From: DASXRA01 sp036502575
Lineage (GTDB): Bacteria; Actinomycetota; Actinomycetes; Mycobacteriales; Jatrophihabitantaceae
Length of the DNA: 64,000 bases
Assembly: GCA_036502575.1 (NCBI GenBank)
Contig: DASXYL010000081.1
Span: 1 to 64,000 of the forward strand
Reading direction: 5' to 3'
Shown: positions 8,178-17,102 of the stretch, piece after piece
Layout of the letters: every line of letters starts with the position of its first letter
Numbering within the stretch: position 1 is the stretch's first letter
Notes under the pieces: generated by a model
What the model was told of the DNA's origin: nothing
What the model saw: the letters and a program-made list of their open reading frames with translations, nothing else
Database searches by the model: none
Program-made: the position numbers and the translations under genes

Positions 8178-9393
8178 TCAGCGGTCGGGGAAGTGGCAGG
8201 CGGCGGTGTGGTCGCCGCCGTGGGGGGTCAGGCCCGGCACGATCTCGATGCAGCGCTGCTGGTCGTCGGCGTCGAGCCCGGCGAACACCGGGCACCGGCT
8301 GCGGAATCTACAGCCGTGCTGCTTGTCGATCGGGCTGGGCGGATCGCCGCTGAGCAGGATCCGTTCGCGGCTCCGTTCCCGAGCCGGATCGGGAATCGGC
8401 ACCGCCGACAGCAATGTTCGCGTGTACGGATGAACGGGGTGGTCGAACACGTCGTCGACGGCACCGGCCTCGACCGTGCGGCCGAGGTACACCACGCTCA
8501 CCCGGTCGGCGACGTGCCGGATCACCGACACGTCGTGGGATACGAACAGGTAGGCCAACGACAGCTCGGCCTGCAGCCGCTTGAGCAGGTTCAGGACGCC
8601 GGCCTGCACCGAGACGTCGAGCGCTGACACCGGTTCGTCGAGCACGAGTAGCTCCGGGTCGACCGACAAGGCGCGCGCGATCGCCAGCCGCTGGCGCTGC
8701 CCGCCGGAGAACTCGTGCGGGAAGCGTCCGGCCTGGTTCGGTTCGAGCCCGACCTGACCGAGCAGTTCGGGCACCCGGCGCTGGATGCGGTCGCGGCTCA
8801 CCCCGTTGGCGCGCATCGGCTCGGCAACGATATCGCCGATCGGCATCCGGGGATCGAGGCTCGACATCGGATCCTGGAAGACCATCTGCACGCTGGCCCG
8901 CAACTGCCGTTCGTCGGCCGGCGTCAGTCGGCCGAACTGGTGGCGAAGCAGCGGGATCGAGCCGGCCTCCGGTCGGGCCAAGCCGAACAGTTCGTGCAAC
9001 GCAGTTGTCTTGCCCGACCCGGATTCCCTTACGAGACCGAGGGTTTCTCCGCGCCTGATGTCCAGGTCGATGCCGTCGACCGCGTACAGGCTGCCCACCC
9101 GCCGGCGAAACACGGTGCCCTTGAGCAAGGGGAACGTCTTCGCGAGATCACGAACCTCGAGAACGGGCGGCCGCTCGACCCGCGCCGTGCTCTCGGTGCG
9201 GACAACCGGTAGCTCAGGCAGGCTGTATACCTCGGACGGTCCGCGCGCAGCGACGAGGTCGGACTTGATGCACGCCGCCCGATGCGTGGGCGATCCGGTC
9301 AGTGCTGGCTCGGCGACCCGGCAGGCGTCCACGACCAATGGACATCGCGGTGCGAACGAGCACGCGCCGTGCACGCTCGCGGGGCTCGCGCGA
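8178..9393 (-). pseudogene. 5'-truncated OppD-OppF fusion ATPase of a peptide ABC transporter
   Basis: From the minus-strand 5' side the frame starts with CSFAPRCPLVVDAC, the C-terminal cysteine motif of an OppD-type ATPase, and continues into a complete OppF-type ATPase. The original gene was thus a double-ATPase fusion of perhaps 550-600 residues; only about 400 remain. The OppF half keeps FSGGQRQR, LVLDEPVSALD and the VSHD switch. Its P-loop reads RESGSGKT: the first glycine is Arg (codon AGG at 9027-9029), which should impair ATP binding. No promoter or start remains, and the 5' end abuts an inverted binding-protein fragment. The true start is lost; a GTG at 9372-9374 exists but lacks context. 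Confidence 0.75.
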
Positions 9394-10927
9394 CAAGGTC
9401 AAGCCAGGCGGCACCGCAACATTGTCGATCCAGCAGTGGGTCGCCCAGTACAACCCGTACCAGGTCGACGGCCTGCAGGGCGACGGGTACTGGCTGGCCA
9501 CCCTGGTCCTGCCGGCGCTGTGGAACAAGGACGCCACCGGCGTGCCGCAGCGCAATGGGGACGTGCTGATGTCGGCCGCGGTTACCGCGACATCGCCCAA
9601 ACAAGTCGTCACGTACGCGATCAACCCGAAGGCAACCTGGTCGGACGGCACCGCCATTACCTGGGCCGACTTCGCCCAGCAGTGGAAATCCGCCGACGGC
9701 AGCAACAGCGCATACCTGATCGCGAATCCCTCCGGCTACAACCAGATCAGCGACGTCAGCAAGGGCTCCGACGACCGGCACGTAGTCGTTACGCTCAGCA
9801 AGCCCTACGCCGACTGGCAGCGGCTGTTCGACCCGCTGGTCCCGGCGTCGCAGATCGAGACGCCGCAGAAGTTCAACGAGGGCTGGATCAAGCAGGTGCC
9901 GGTGACCGGCGGACCGTGGAAGTTCGGCAAGCTCGACCAGACCGCGCAGAGCATCACGCTCGTTCCGGACCCCAAGTACTGGGGCACCAAGCCCAAGCTC
10001 GCGAGGTTCGTGGCCCGGGCGATCCCCAGCAACCTCACCGCCACCGACGCCTACCTCAACAACGAGATCGACCTAACGTCGGCGAGGAAGCCGGCCGACT
10101 ACAAGCGCCTGGCCAAGGCGCCGAACACCTCGATCCGCACCGGGTCCCGCTGGGATCAGACGAATCTCGCGTTCAGCAACCGCGGGATCCTCGCCGACCA
10201 GGCAGTGCGCCAGGCCATCCAGCACGCGGTCAACCGCCCGGCCGTGGTCAAGGTCTCGAGCACCGGGCTGCCCTACACGCCGCCAATTCTCAACAACCAC
10301 TTCTACATGCCGACCCAGGCCGGCTATCAGGACAACTCGTCCGGGTACGGCACCTTCGATGTCGCGGCGGCGAAGAAGCTGCTCGACGACGACGGCTGGC
10401 AGGACCACGGGGCGGGCAAGGCCCGTACCAAGAACGGCCAGTCGCTCAAGGTGAGTTACGTCGTCGCCGACAGTGGGACGACCGACGTGACCGAGATCAT
10501 CCAGAGCATGTTGGCGCAGGTCGGCATCGACGTGGCGATCCAGAAGGTGCCGGACAACGACTACTTCGAGAGGTACGTCAACACCGGCAAGTTCGACCTC
10601 ACGGCGTTCCGGCAGGTCGACCAGGTGTTCGCGTCGCAGACGATCCCCGAGTACCAGCAGCCGCAGGGAACCAACGTGTTCGGCAACTTCGGCCGGATCG
10701 GCTCGGCGGAGATCGACGACCTGATGAACCAGGCGGCGGCCGAGACCGATCCGGGCCAGTCGCGGGCCCTGTACAACCAAGCCGATGCCAAGATCTGGGC
10801 GCTGGCGATCACGCTGCCGCTGTTCGAGACGCCGTCCATCTACGCCGTCCGCAAGGATCTGGCCAACGAGGGCGCCTGGGGGCTGGCCGACACGAACCAG
10901 AACGCCGATTCCGGTTGGGTTCAGTAA
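9394..10927 (+). pseudogene. 5'-truncated peptide-binding protein (SBP family 5, OppA/DppA-like)
   Basis: Family homology begins near VKPGGTATLSIQQWV and runs to the normal end, with hallmarks such as NPKATWSDGTAITWADF, DPKYWGTKPKL and AVRQAIQHAVNR. It lacks the lipoprotein signal peptide and its start. Upstream codons in this frame (from 9302) are only the complement of the truncated oppD end. Without export it cannot work as a binding protein. It lies head to head with the truncated ATPase gene, and no permease genes are present, so an ancestral oppABCDF locus appears to have been rearranged. About 510 residues remain of some 550-600. Confidence 0.72.
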
Positions 10928-10933
10928 GGCGGG

Positions 10934-10948
10934 CACACTGAGGGGATG
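10934..10948 (+). promoter_or_regulatory. -10-like hexamer before the DUF2344 gene
   Basis: CACACT at 10934-10939 is followed by six bases and the ATG at 10946. This is the spacing of actinobacterial leaderless transcripts. Confidence 0.4.
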
Positions 10949-11710
10949 GCTCGTCGTGCCCCCGAGGGGCCACCTCCTCCGCCGGTCGTGCAGCGGGTCC
11001 GGTTGCGCTACGCCAAGCGCGGCCGGCTGCGTTTCACGTCACACCGCGACTTCGCGCGAGCGTTCGAGCGGGCGCTGCGGCGGGCTGCCGTCCCGATGGG
11101 GTACTCGGCCGGGTTCACGCCCCACCCCAAGATCTCCTACGTGGGGGCCGCGCCGACCGGAGTGGCCAGCGAGGCCGAATACCTCGAGATCGGCCTGGCT
11201 GAGCGTGTCGACGTGGATGAGCTGCGAGCAGCGATCGATGCTGCCCTGCCCGACGGGCTCGACATCGTCGACGCGGTCGAGTCGGCCGGAGGCTCGCTGG
11301 CCGAGCGTATGCAGGCGACGGCCTGGCGCATCGAGCTGGACGACGTCGACACCGACCTGGTGGCCCGGGCTGTCGATTCCTTCCTCGCCGAGACCGAGAT
11401 CGGTGTGGAACGGCTCACCAAGGACGGCCGCAAGATCCTGGATGCCCGGGGTCCGGTACTCACCGTCGAGGTGTCGAACACCGGCGATCCGCGTCGGCGT
11501 GCGATAATAACGCTGGTCGTGCGGCTGGAAACACCCGCCGTTCGACCCGACGACGTTCTCGCAGCGTTGCGCACCGTCGCCGGCCTCGCCCGAGACACAC
11601 CACGTTGGGGTTATAACGCGGTGCGTTTGGCGCAGGGGCCGCTCGACGGGTCCGGCGCGATCGGTGATCCGCTCGCCGCCGACCGCGTGACGCGTGGGGC
11701 GACGTCGTAG
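10946..11710 (+). CDS. TIGR03936 / DUF2344 radical SAM-associated protein
   Basis: A 254-residue protein with the family start VVQRVRLRYAKRGRLRFTSHRDFARAFERAL and GYSAGFTPHPKISY. In most bacteria this domain is fused to, or directly follows, the TIGR03960 radical SAM protein and precedes rne. Here the downstream link to rne is kept but the upstream partner ends at 1071. The biochemical role is unknown; a role in modifying RNA or ribosomal components is a guess from context. The start is the ATG spaced like a leaderless transcript. Confidence 0.9.
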   Translation: MARRAPEGPPPPPVVQRVRLRYAKRGRLRFTSHRDFARAFERALRRAAVPMGYSAGFTPHPKISYVGAAPTGVASEAEYLEIGLAERVDVDELRAAIDAALPDGLDIVDAVESAGGSLAERMQATAWRIELDDVDTDLVARAVDSFLAETEIGVERLTKDGRKILDARGPVLTVEVSNTGDPRRRAIITLVVRLETPAVRPDDVLAALRTVAGLARDTPRWGYNAVRLAQGPLDGSGAIGDPLAADRVTRGATS

Positions 11711-11880
11711 TCCTTGGAGGGACGCCACGAACGTGGTCACCAGCTGGTGACCAGAAAGCAGACTTTGCGTGCTGCCCCGCCCGGCAGCTCGCCTCAACCG
11801 CCTCTGAGCGGCCGCGGCTGGGACAGGTTCATACCTGTCCACGGCAGCGCCCGGGGGCCGAAACGGAGTGACCCGAGCAC

Positions 11881-14640
11881 ATGCTCGAATCCGACAATCC
11901 AGAAAACCCGACCACGTCCGACGCCAGCACCGGCGACACCGCCGTTAGCGAGGCGCAGCCGCCGAGCAAGCCTCGGCGAGCGCCTCGCAAGGCACCCGCC
12001 AAGAAGGCCACGGCGAAGACGGCGCCGAACGACCTCGTTGCCGCCGAGTCAACCGAACCCGCGGCCGCGGCGGCCAAAACCCCTGCGCCGCGCAAACGAG
12101 CCGCCAAGCGGACCGCCGCCAAGGCAACTGCTCCCGCGGCCGACACGGCCCCTGCTGCAGATGCGGCCGAGCTGTCGACCGACGCCCTCGAACCGGCCGC
12201 TCCGCCTGCTCGCCGCCGGCGCAAGGCCGCCCAACCCGCGCAGCAGGACATGCTCGACGGCCTGAGTGGTGCGCCCTCCGATGAGTCGAGCAACGATGGC
12301 GGCCGTTCCGACAAGAAGGCGGTCGCCGCGACCGCCGCGGTGCTGTTCGTCGCGCCGGCCGAAGCGCCGGCTCCCGCGCCGAGGCGCCGCGCTCAACCCA
12401 AACCCGACCCGGTAGCCCTGGCCGCCGAGGTGCCCGAGGACGTCGCTGCCGAGGTCGACGAGGATCCGGACGAGGTGCGCGAAGCCGCGGCCGAGGAGGC
12501 CTCCGGCGAGCGCCGGCGCCGCCGTCGAGGCCGTCGCGGCCGCGGTGGTGGGCGGCCCCGCGAAGCCGGCGCCGACTCGACCGACGACGAGGACGACGAG
12601 GACAAGGCCACCGACGAGGTGGTCACCGCCGTCGAGGCGCCCGTCGACGCCGACGAGGCGCCTGTCGACGCCGACGAGGACGACGGCGACGGCTCCGGCC
12701 CGACGCGCCGCCGCCGCCGCCGGCGGCGCAAGACCGGCGGCGGGGGCGACGAGGAGCTTTCGAGCGACGATCCGCCGAACACCGTGGTGCACGTCCGCGA
12801 GGTCCGCACCAAGTCGACGGACGACGGTGGCGGTGACGGTGTCCGAGGCGTCAAGGGCTCTACCCGCCTGGAGGCCAAGCGCCAGCGCCGCCGCGACGGA
12901 CGCGAGTCCGGCCGGCGTCGCCCGCCGATCCTCACCGAATCCGAGTTCCTCGCCCGCCGCGAGGCCGTCGATCGAGTGATGGCGGTACGCCAACACGGCG
13001 ACCGCACCCAGATCGCCGTGCTCGAGGACGGCATCCTCGTCGAGCACTACGTCACCCGGGCGTCCGCCACGTCGTATGTGGGCAACGTCTACCTCGGCCG
13101 AGTGCAGAACGTACTGCCGAGTATGGAGGCCGCGTTCATCGACATCGGCAAGGGCCGCAACGGCGTCCTCTATGCCGGCGAGGTCAACTGGGATCTTGCC
13201 GGGCTCGAGGGCAAGGCTCGGGCCATCGAGAACGCACTCTCTCCGGGCGACGCCGTGCTCGTCCAGGTGACCAAGGACCCGATCGGCCACAAGGGCGCGC
13301 GTCTGACCAGCCAGGTCTCGCTGCCGGGACGGTTCTTGGTCTACGTGCCGGGCGCCGGGATGACCGGCATCAGCCGCAAGCTGCCCGACACCGAGCGGCA
13401 TCGCCTCAAGTCGATCTTGAAGAAGATCGTCCCCGAGGACGCCGGCGTGATCGTTCGCACCGCGGCCGAGGGCGCCAGCGAAGAGGACCTCACCCACGAC
13501 GTCGAGCGGCTCAAGGCGCAGTGGGAGTCGATCCAGCGCACGGCCGCCAAGCCCAAGGCCGCGCCCACCCTGGTCTACGGCGAGCCCGACCTCGCCATCC
13601 GCGTGGTCCGCGACGTCTTCAACGAGGACTTCCGGCAGCTCGTCGTCTCCGGCGCCGACGCCTGGCAGACGATCTCCACCTACGTCAAGGAAGTGGCGCC
13701 GGATCTGGGCGATCGCCTCATCCAGCACACCGCCGAGGGAGATCTGTTCCACGACATGCGCGTCGACGAGCAGCTCACCAAGGCACTCGACCGCAAGGTG
13801 TACCTGCCCTCCGGTGGGTCGCTGGTCATCGACCGCACCGAGGCGATGACCGTCATCGACGTCAACACCGGCAAGTTCGTCGGCTCCGGCGGCAATCTCG
13901 AGCAGACGGTCACCCGTAACAACCTCGAAGCCGCCGAGGAGATCGTGCGGCAACTGCGGCTGCGCGACGTCGGCGGCATCGTCGTCATCGACTTCATCGA
14001 CATGGTGCTCGAGAGCAACCGAGAGCTGGTGCTACGTCGGCTCACCGAATGCCTCGGCCGCGACCGGACGAAGCACCAGGTCGCTGAGGTGACGTCACTC
14101 GGTCTGGTGCAGATGACGCGCAAGCGCGTCGGCGAGGGCCTGCTGGAGGCGTTCAGCGAGGTGTGCCCGACTTGCGGTGGCCGCGGCGTGCTCGTGCACA
14201 CCGAACCGGTCGAGCAGCGGCGCCAGAGCGAGTCCGACGAGAAACCGGCCCGGCGCAAGGGCAAGCAGCGCGGCGCGAAGTCGGCCGAGCCCGAGGTCGT
14301 CGAGCCGCCGCTGAACGAGCTGAACGAGGACCAGCGCAAGGCCGCCGCCAGCGCGATGGCGGCCATCGCCGGAGTCGTGGACGCCGACGAGGACACCGAG
14401 CCGACTGAGCACGTCGAGGCCGGCGAGCACATCGCGTCGACCGAGCACGTCGAGCCGACCGAGCACCTCGAGCCGACCGAGCACCTCGAGGCCAGCGAGC
14501 ACATCGAACCGGCCGCCGAAGGCTCCGAGAAGCCGGCCGCTCCGCCGCGTCGTCGCCGCCGGGCAGCGAGTCGTCCCGCCGGGCCACCCGTGACCGCGGG
14601 CGTCGAGCAGGCCGAGACCGGGTCGGGTTCGACGTCCTGA
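11881..14640 (+). CDS. rne: ribonuclease E/G
   Basis: A 919-residue endoribonuclease for mRNA decay and rRNA processing. Residues 1-350 are a disordered Lys/Ala/Pro/Arg-rich arm with several RRRRRR runs, as in other actinobacterial RNase E proteins. The S1 domain starts near VEHYVTRASATSYVGNVYLGRV (about 382). Catalytic Asp660 lies in VIDVNTGKFVG and Asp704 in VVIDFIDM. The zinc-link CPTC is at 762-765. The tail has six EHxExx repeats and ends with Arg-rich RRRRRRA. The ATG at 11881 has a weak upstream site (GGAG, 12 bases). It is followed by a strong hairpin at 14663 and by rplU-rpmA. Confidence 0.96.
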   Translation: MLESDNPENPTTSDASTGDTAVSEAQPPSKPRRAPRKAPAKKATAKTAPNDLVAAESTEPAAAAAKTPAPRKRAAKRTAAKATAPAADTAPAADAAELSTDALEPAAPPARRRRKAAQPAQQDMLDGLSGAPSDESSNDGGRSDKKAVAATAAVLFVAPAEAPAPAPRRRAQPKPDPVALAAEVPEDVAAEVDEDPDEVREAAAEEASGERRRRRRGRRGRGGGRPREAGADSTDDEDDEDKATDEVVTAVEAPVDADEAPVDADEDDGDGSGPTRRRRRRRRKTGGGGDEELSSDDPPNTVVHVREVRTKSTDDGGGDGVRGVKGSTRLEAKRQRRRDGRESGRRRPPILTESEFLARREAVDRVMAVRQHGDRTQIAVLEDGILVEHYVTRASATSYVGNVYLGRVQNVLPSMEAAFIDIGKGRNGVLYAGEVNWDLAGLEGKARAIENALSPGDAVLVQVTKDPIGHKGARLTSQVSLPGRFLVYVPGAGMTGISRKLPDTERHRLKSILKKIVPEDAGVIVRTAAEGASEEDLTHDVERLKAQWESIQRTAAKPKAAPTLVYGEPDLAIRVVRDVFNEDFRQLVVSGADAWQTISTYVKEVAPDLGDRLIQHTAEGDLFHDMRVDEQLTKALDRKVYLPSGGSLVIDRTEAMTVIDVNTGKFVGSGGNLEQTVTRNNLEAAEEIVRQLRLRDVGGIVVIDFIDMVLESNRELVLRRLTECLGRDRTKHQVAEVTSLGLVQMTRKRVGEGLLEAFSEVCPTCGGRGVLVHTEPVEQRRQSESDEKPARRKGKQRGAKSAEPEVVEPPLNELNEDQRKAAASAMAAIAGVVDADEDTEPTEHVEAGEHIASTEHVEPTEHLEPTEHLEASEHIEPAAEGSEKPAAPPRRRRRAASRPAGPPVTAGVEQAETGSGSTS
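14407..14514 (+). repeat. six 18-bp repeats in the RNase E tail
   Basis: Six tandem 18-base units encode EHVEAG, EHIAST, EHVEPT, EHLEPT, EHLEAS and EHIEPA. The reading frame is maintained and the units are diverged, so this is a protein repeat rather than a mobile or CRISPR-like array. Confidence 0.85.
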
Positions 14641-14662
14641 TGCCGCCCGCGCACCTGATCGC

Positions 14663-14711
14663 GATGATCTTGGACTTGTGGTCGAATATCAGCCACAGGT
14701 CCAAGATCATC
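14663..14711 (+). terminator. 19-bp hairpin after rne
   Basis: GATGATCTTGGACTTGTGG (14663-14681) pairs with 14693-14711 over 19 positions with one G-U pair and an 11-base loop. It begins 23 bases after the rne stop and lacks a T-tract. It separates rne from the ribosomal protein genes. Confidence 0.75.
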
Positions 14712-14764
14712 ACGGCATAGCGGGCGTTCTGGCCGGACTATCACGGGCGGCCGTGGTGGCCGCT

Positions 14765-14794
14765 TTGCTTGGGTTGGCGGGCGTGCCGTATCCT
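14765..14794 (+). promoter_or_regulatory. likely promoter of rplU-rpmA
   Basis: TTGCTT (14765-14770), an 18-base spacer and TATCCT (14789-14794) match a sigma-70-type promoter. The predicted start near 14801 leaves a leader of about 95 bases that opens with the hairpin at 14801-14821. Confidence 0.5.
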
Positions 14795-14800
14795 GAACGA

Positions 14801-14821
14801 CGGCCCACTGGTGGTGGGCCG
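14801..14821 (+). promoter_or_regulatory. hairpin at the predicted 5' end of the rplU leader
   Basis: CGGCCCAC (14801-14808) pairs with GTGGGCCG (14814-14821) around a five-base loop. It could stabilise the mRNA or bind L21 for autoregulation; the sequence does not decide. Confidence 0.4.
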
Positions 14822-14894
14822 CTATTGCGTGCGCACACACCGCGTCAGCGCAATCCCGAACATCTGTCGAGCTGTCTAGGAGTGGAAGGCCGCG

Positions 14895-15215
14895 ATGTAC
14901 GCCATCGTCAAGACCGGCGGCAAGCAGTACAAGGTCGCCGTGGGTGACGTCGTCCAGGTCGAGAAGCTCGACGCCGCCCCCGGGGACGAGGTGGCGCTTC
15001 CGGCCATCCTGCTCGTCGACGGCGCCGCTGTGACCCACGACGCCGACAAGCTCGCCAAGGTCGCTGTTACGGCCGAGGTGGTCGCGCAGACCAAGGGCCC
15101 GAAGATCCGCATCCACAAGTTCAAGAACAAGACCGGCTACCACAAGCGGATGGGCCACCGTCAGCGGCTCACCCAGCTCAAGGTCACCGATATCGCCGCC
15201 GGAAAGAAGAAGTAG
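14895..15215 (+). CDS. rplU: 50S ribosomal protein L21
   Basis: A 106-residue ribosomal protein of the usual length, starting MYAIVKTGGKQYKV and containing the L21 signature KIRIHKFKNKTGYHKRMGHRQ near the C-terminus. GGAAGG lies seven bases before the ATG. L21 binds 23S rRNA next to L20. rpmA follows after two bases. Confidence 0.98.
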   Translation: MYAIVKTGGKQYKVAVGDVVQVEKLDAAPGDEVALPAILLVDGAAVTHDADKLAKVAVTAEVVAQTKGPKIRIHKFKNKTGYHKRMGHRQRLTQLKVTDIAAGKKK

Positions 15216-15217
15216 CC

Positions 15218-15481
15218 ATGGCACACAAGAAGGGCGCGTCCAGCTCGCGCAACGGCCGCGACTCGAACGCGCAGCGCCTCGGCGTCAAGCGCTTCGGTGG
15301 CCAGGTCGTGAACGCCGGCGAGATCATCGTCCGGCAGCGCGGCACCAAGTTCCACCCGGGTTCCAACGTCGGTCGCGGTGGCGACGACACACTGTTCGCC
15401 CTGGTTGAGGGCAGCGTGCAGTTCGGTCTGTCGCGCGGTCGCAAGACGGTCAGCATCGTCGCCGAGAGCCCGCAGGCCTAG
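15218..15481 (+). CDS. rpmA: 50S ribosomal protein L27
   Basis: An 87-residue protein with the L27 start MAHKKGASSSRNGRDSNAQR and GTKFHPGSNVGRGGDDTLFAL. Its N-terminus reaches the peptidyl transferase centre. No Firmicutes-type N-terminal prepeptide is present. It is co-transcribed with rplU and is followed by a terminator. Confidence 0.98.
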   Translation: MAHKKGASSSRNGRDSNAQRLGVKRFGGQVVNAGEIIVRQRGTKFHPGSNVGRGGDDTLFALVEGSVQFGLSRGRKTVSIVAESPQA

Positions 15482-15506
15482 ACCGGCCCACTGGCACAAC
15501 CGCTAC

Positions 15507-15545
15507 GGGCGGGCCCGGGGGAGATCCCGGCGCCCGCCCTTCGCA
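15507..15545 (+). terminator. terminator after rpmA
   Basis: GGGCGGGC (15507-15514) pairs with GCCCGCCC (15532-15539), with an inner CCGGG/CCCGG stem. The sequence TTCGC follows, a weak T-run. Confidence 0.65.
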
Positions 15546-15628
15546 TCTTCCGCGATTGGGCAACCGTCGGCCGCGTCAGGCGGCCGAGACTTGCCCGATC
15601 GGCCGACAACCGTGAGGAGGCAGCACCG

Positions 15629-17086
15629 ATGGCGTCTTTCATAGACCGGGTGGTGCTGCACGTCCGCGCCGGCAACGGCGGCCACGGGGTCGCGTCCGTC
15701 CACCGGGAGAAGTTCAAACCGCTCGGCGGCCCGGACGGCGGCAACGGCGGCCGGGGCGGCGACGTCGTCCTTGTCGTCGACCGCAACGTCCATACGCTGC
15801 TGGACTTCCACCACCATCCGCATCAGCGCGGCGGCAACGGCAAGCAGGGTGCCGGCAGCAATCGCAGTGGGGCCGAGGGCGCCGACCTCGAGCTCAACGT
15901 TCCCGACGGCACGGTCGTCATCGGCGAGGACGGCCAGATGCTCGCCGACCTCACCGGCATCGGCACCCGCTTCGTCGCCGCCCAGGGTGGACACGGCGGG
16001 CTGGGCAACGCCGCGCTGGCCTCGACGCGCCGCAAGGCACCTGGGTTCGCGCTGCTCGGCGAGCCCGGCGACGAACGCGACCTCGTCCTCGAACTCAAGA
16101 GCGTGGCCGACGTCGGCCTGGTCGGCTTCCCGAGCGCCGGCAAGTCGTCGCTGATCGCCGCGATGTCCGCGGCCCGTCCCAAGATCGCCGACTACCCGTT
16201 CACTACCTTGGTGCCCAACCTCGGAGTCGTCAGTGCGGCCGATACGACGTTCACCATGGCCGACGTGCCCGGGCTGATTCCCGGTGCCGCCGAGGGTAAG
16301 GGACTCGGCCTGGACTTCCTGCGGCACATCGAGCGGTGCTCGGTACTGCTGCACGTACTCGACTGCGCCACCCTCGACCCCGGCCGCGATCCGATCAGTG
16401 ACCTGGACGCCATCGAGGACGAGCTCGCCCGGTACGTGGGCACGCTCGGTGACCTGCGTGACCGCCCTCGTCTGGTCGCCCTGAACAAGGTCGACGTCCC
16501 GGAGGCCGCTGACCTCGCCGCGTTGGTGCGCCCGGAGCTGGAGAAGCGCGGACTGCGGGTGTTCGAGGTGTCGGCCGTGAGTCACGCCGGGTTGCGTGAG
16601 CTGGGGTTCGCGCTGGCGGCCGAGGTCGAGGCCGATCGGGCCGCCCGTCCGGTGCCGGATGAGCGCATCGTGCTACGTCCGCCGGCCGTGGACGACACCG
16701 GCTTCACGGTGGCCCCGGATCCGCAGGAGGCCGGCGGGTTCGTCGTGCGGGGCGGCAAGCCCGAGCGGTGGGTCCGCCAGACCGACTTCCAGAACGAGGA
16801 AGCCGTGGGCTACCTCGCCGATCGGTTGGCTCGCCTCGGTGTCGAGGACGAGCTCTCCCGCCTGGGCGCTGAGCCCGGAGCCGCGGTGACCATCGGCGGC
16901 GTGACCTTCGACTTCGAGCCGGCGTCCGCGCTGGCCGACGAGGTGGAGTTCAATCCCACCCGGCGCGGGGCCGACGCGCGGTTCGACCGCTCGACCCGAG
17001 CCCGCGCCGACCAACGTCTGGCGGCCAAGCGCGCGCGCCGGAAGAGCTCGGACGAGGACGCCGAGGACGCCGAGGACGCCGAATGA
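15629..17086 (+). CDS. obgE: Obg-family GTPase
   Basis: A 485-residue ribosome-assembly GTPase. The glycine-rich Obg fold covers residues 1-158 (GGPDGGNGGRGGDV). The GTPase domain has G1 GFPSAGKS at 167-174, G3 DVPG at 212-215 and G4 NKVD near 288. The C-terminal OCT domain follows (about 345-425), then an acidic tail DEDAEDAEDAE. GAGGAGG precedes the ATG. The gene order rpmA-obgE-proB is the common actinobacterial one. Obg helps mature the 50S subunit and links growth to GTP/ppGpp. Confidence 0.97.
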   Translation: MASFIDRVVLHVRAGNGGHGVASVHREKFKPLGGPDGGNGGRGGDVVLVVDRNVHTLLDFHHHPHQRGGNGKQGAGSNRSGAEGADLELNVPDGTVVIGEDGQMLADLTGIGTRFVAAQGGHGGLGNAALASTRRKAPGFALLGEPGDERDLVLELKSVADVGLVGFPSAGKSSLIAAMSAARPKIADYPFTTLVPNLGVVSAADTTFTMADVPGLIPGAAEGKGLGLDFLRHIERCSVLLHVLDCATLDPGRDPISDLDAIEDELARYVGTLGDLRDRPRLVALNKVDVPEAADLAALVRPELEKRGLRVFEVSAVSHAGLRELGFALAAEVEADRAARPVPDERIVLRPPAVDDTGFTVAPDPQEAGGFVVRGGKPERWVRQTDFQNEEAVGYLADRLARLGVEDELSRLGAEPGAAVTIGGVTFDFEPASALADEVEFNPTRRGADARFDRSTRARADQRLAAKRARRKSSDEDAEDAEDAE

Positions 17087-17102
17087 CCGTGGGCGAGGAC
17101 GA

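Noticed and set aside
12049..13953. 634-codon minus-strand frame inside rne
   Set aside because: It is the mirror of the conserved RNase E catalytic region.
14407..14514. Possible CRISPR-like repeat
   Set aside because: The units are 18 bases with no spacers, diverged, and keep the RNase E frame.
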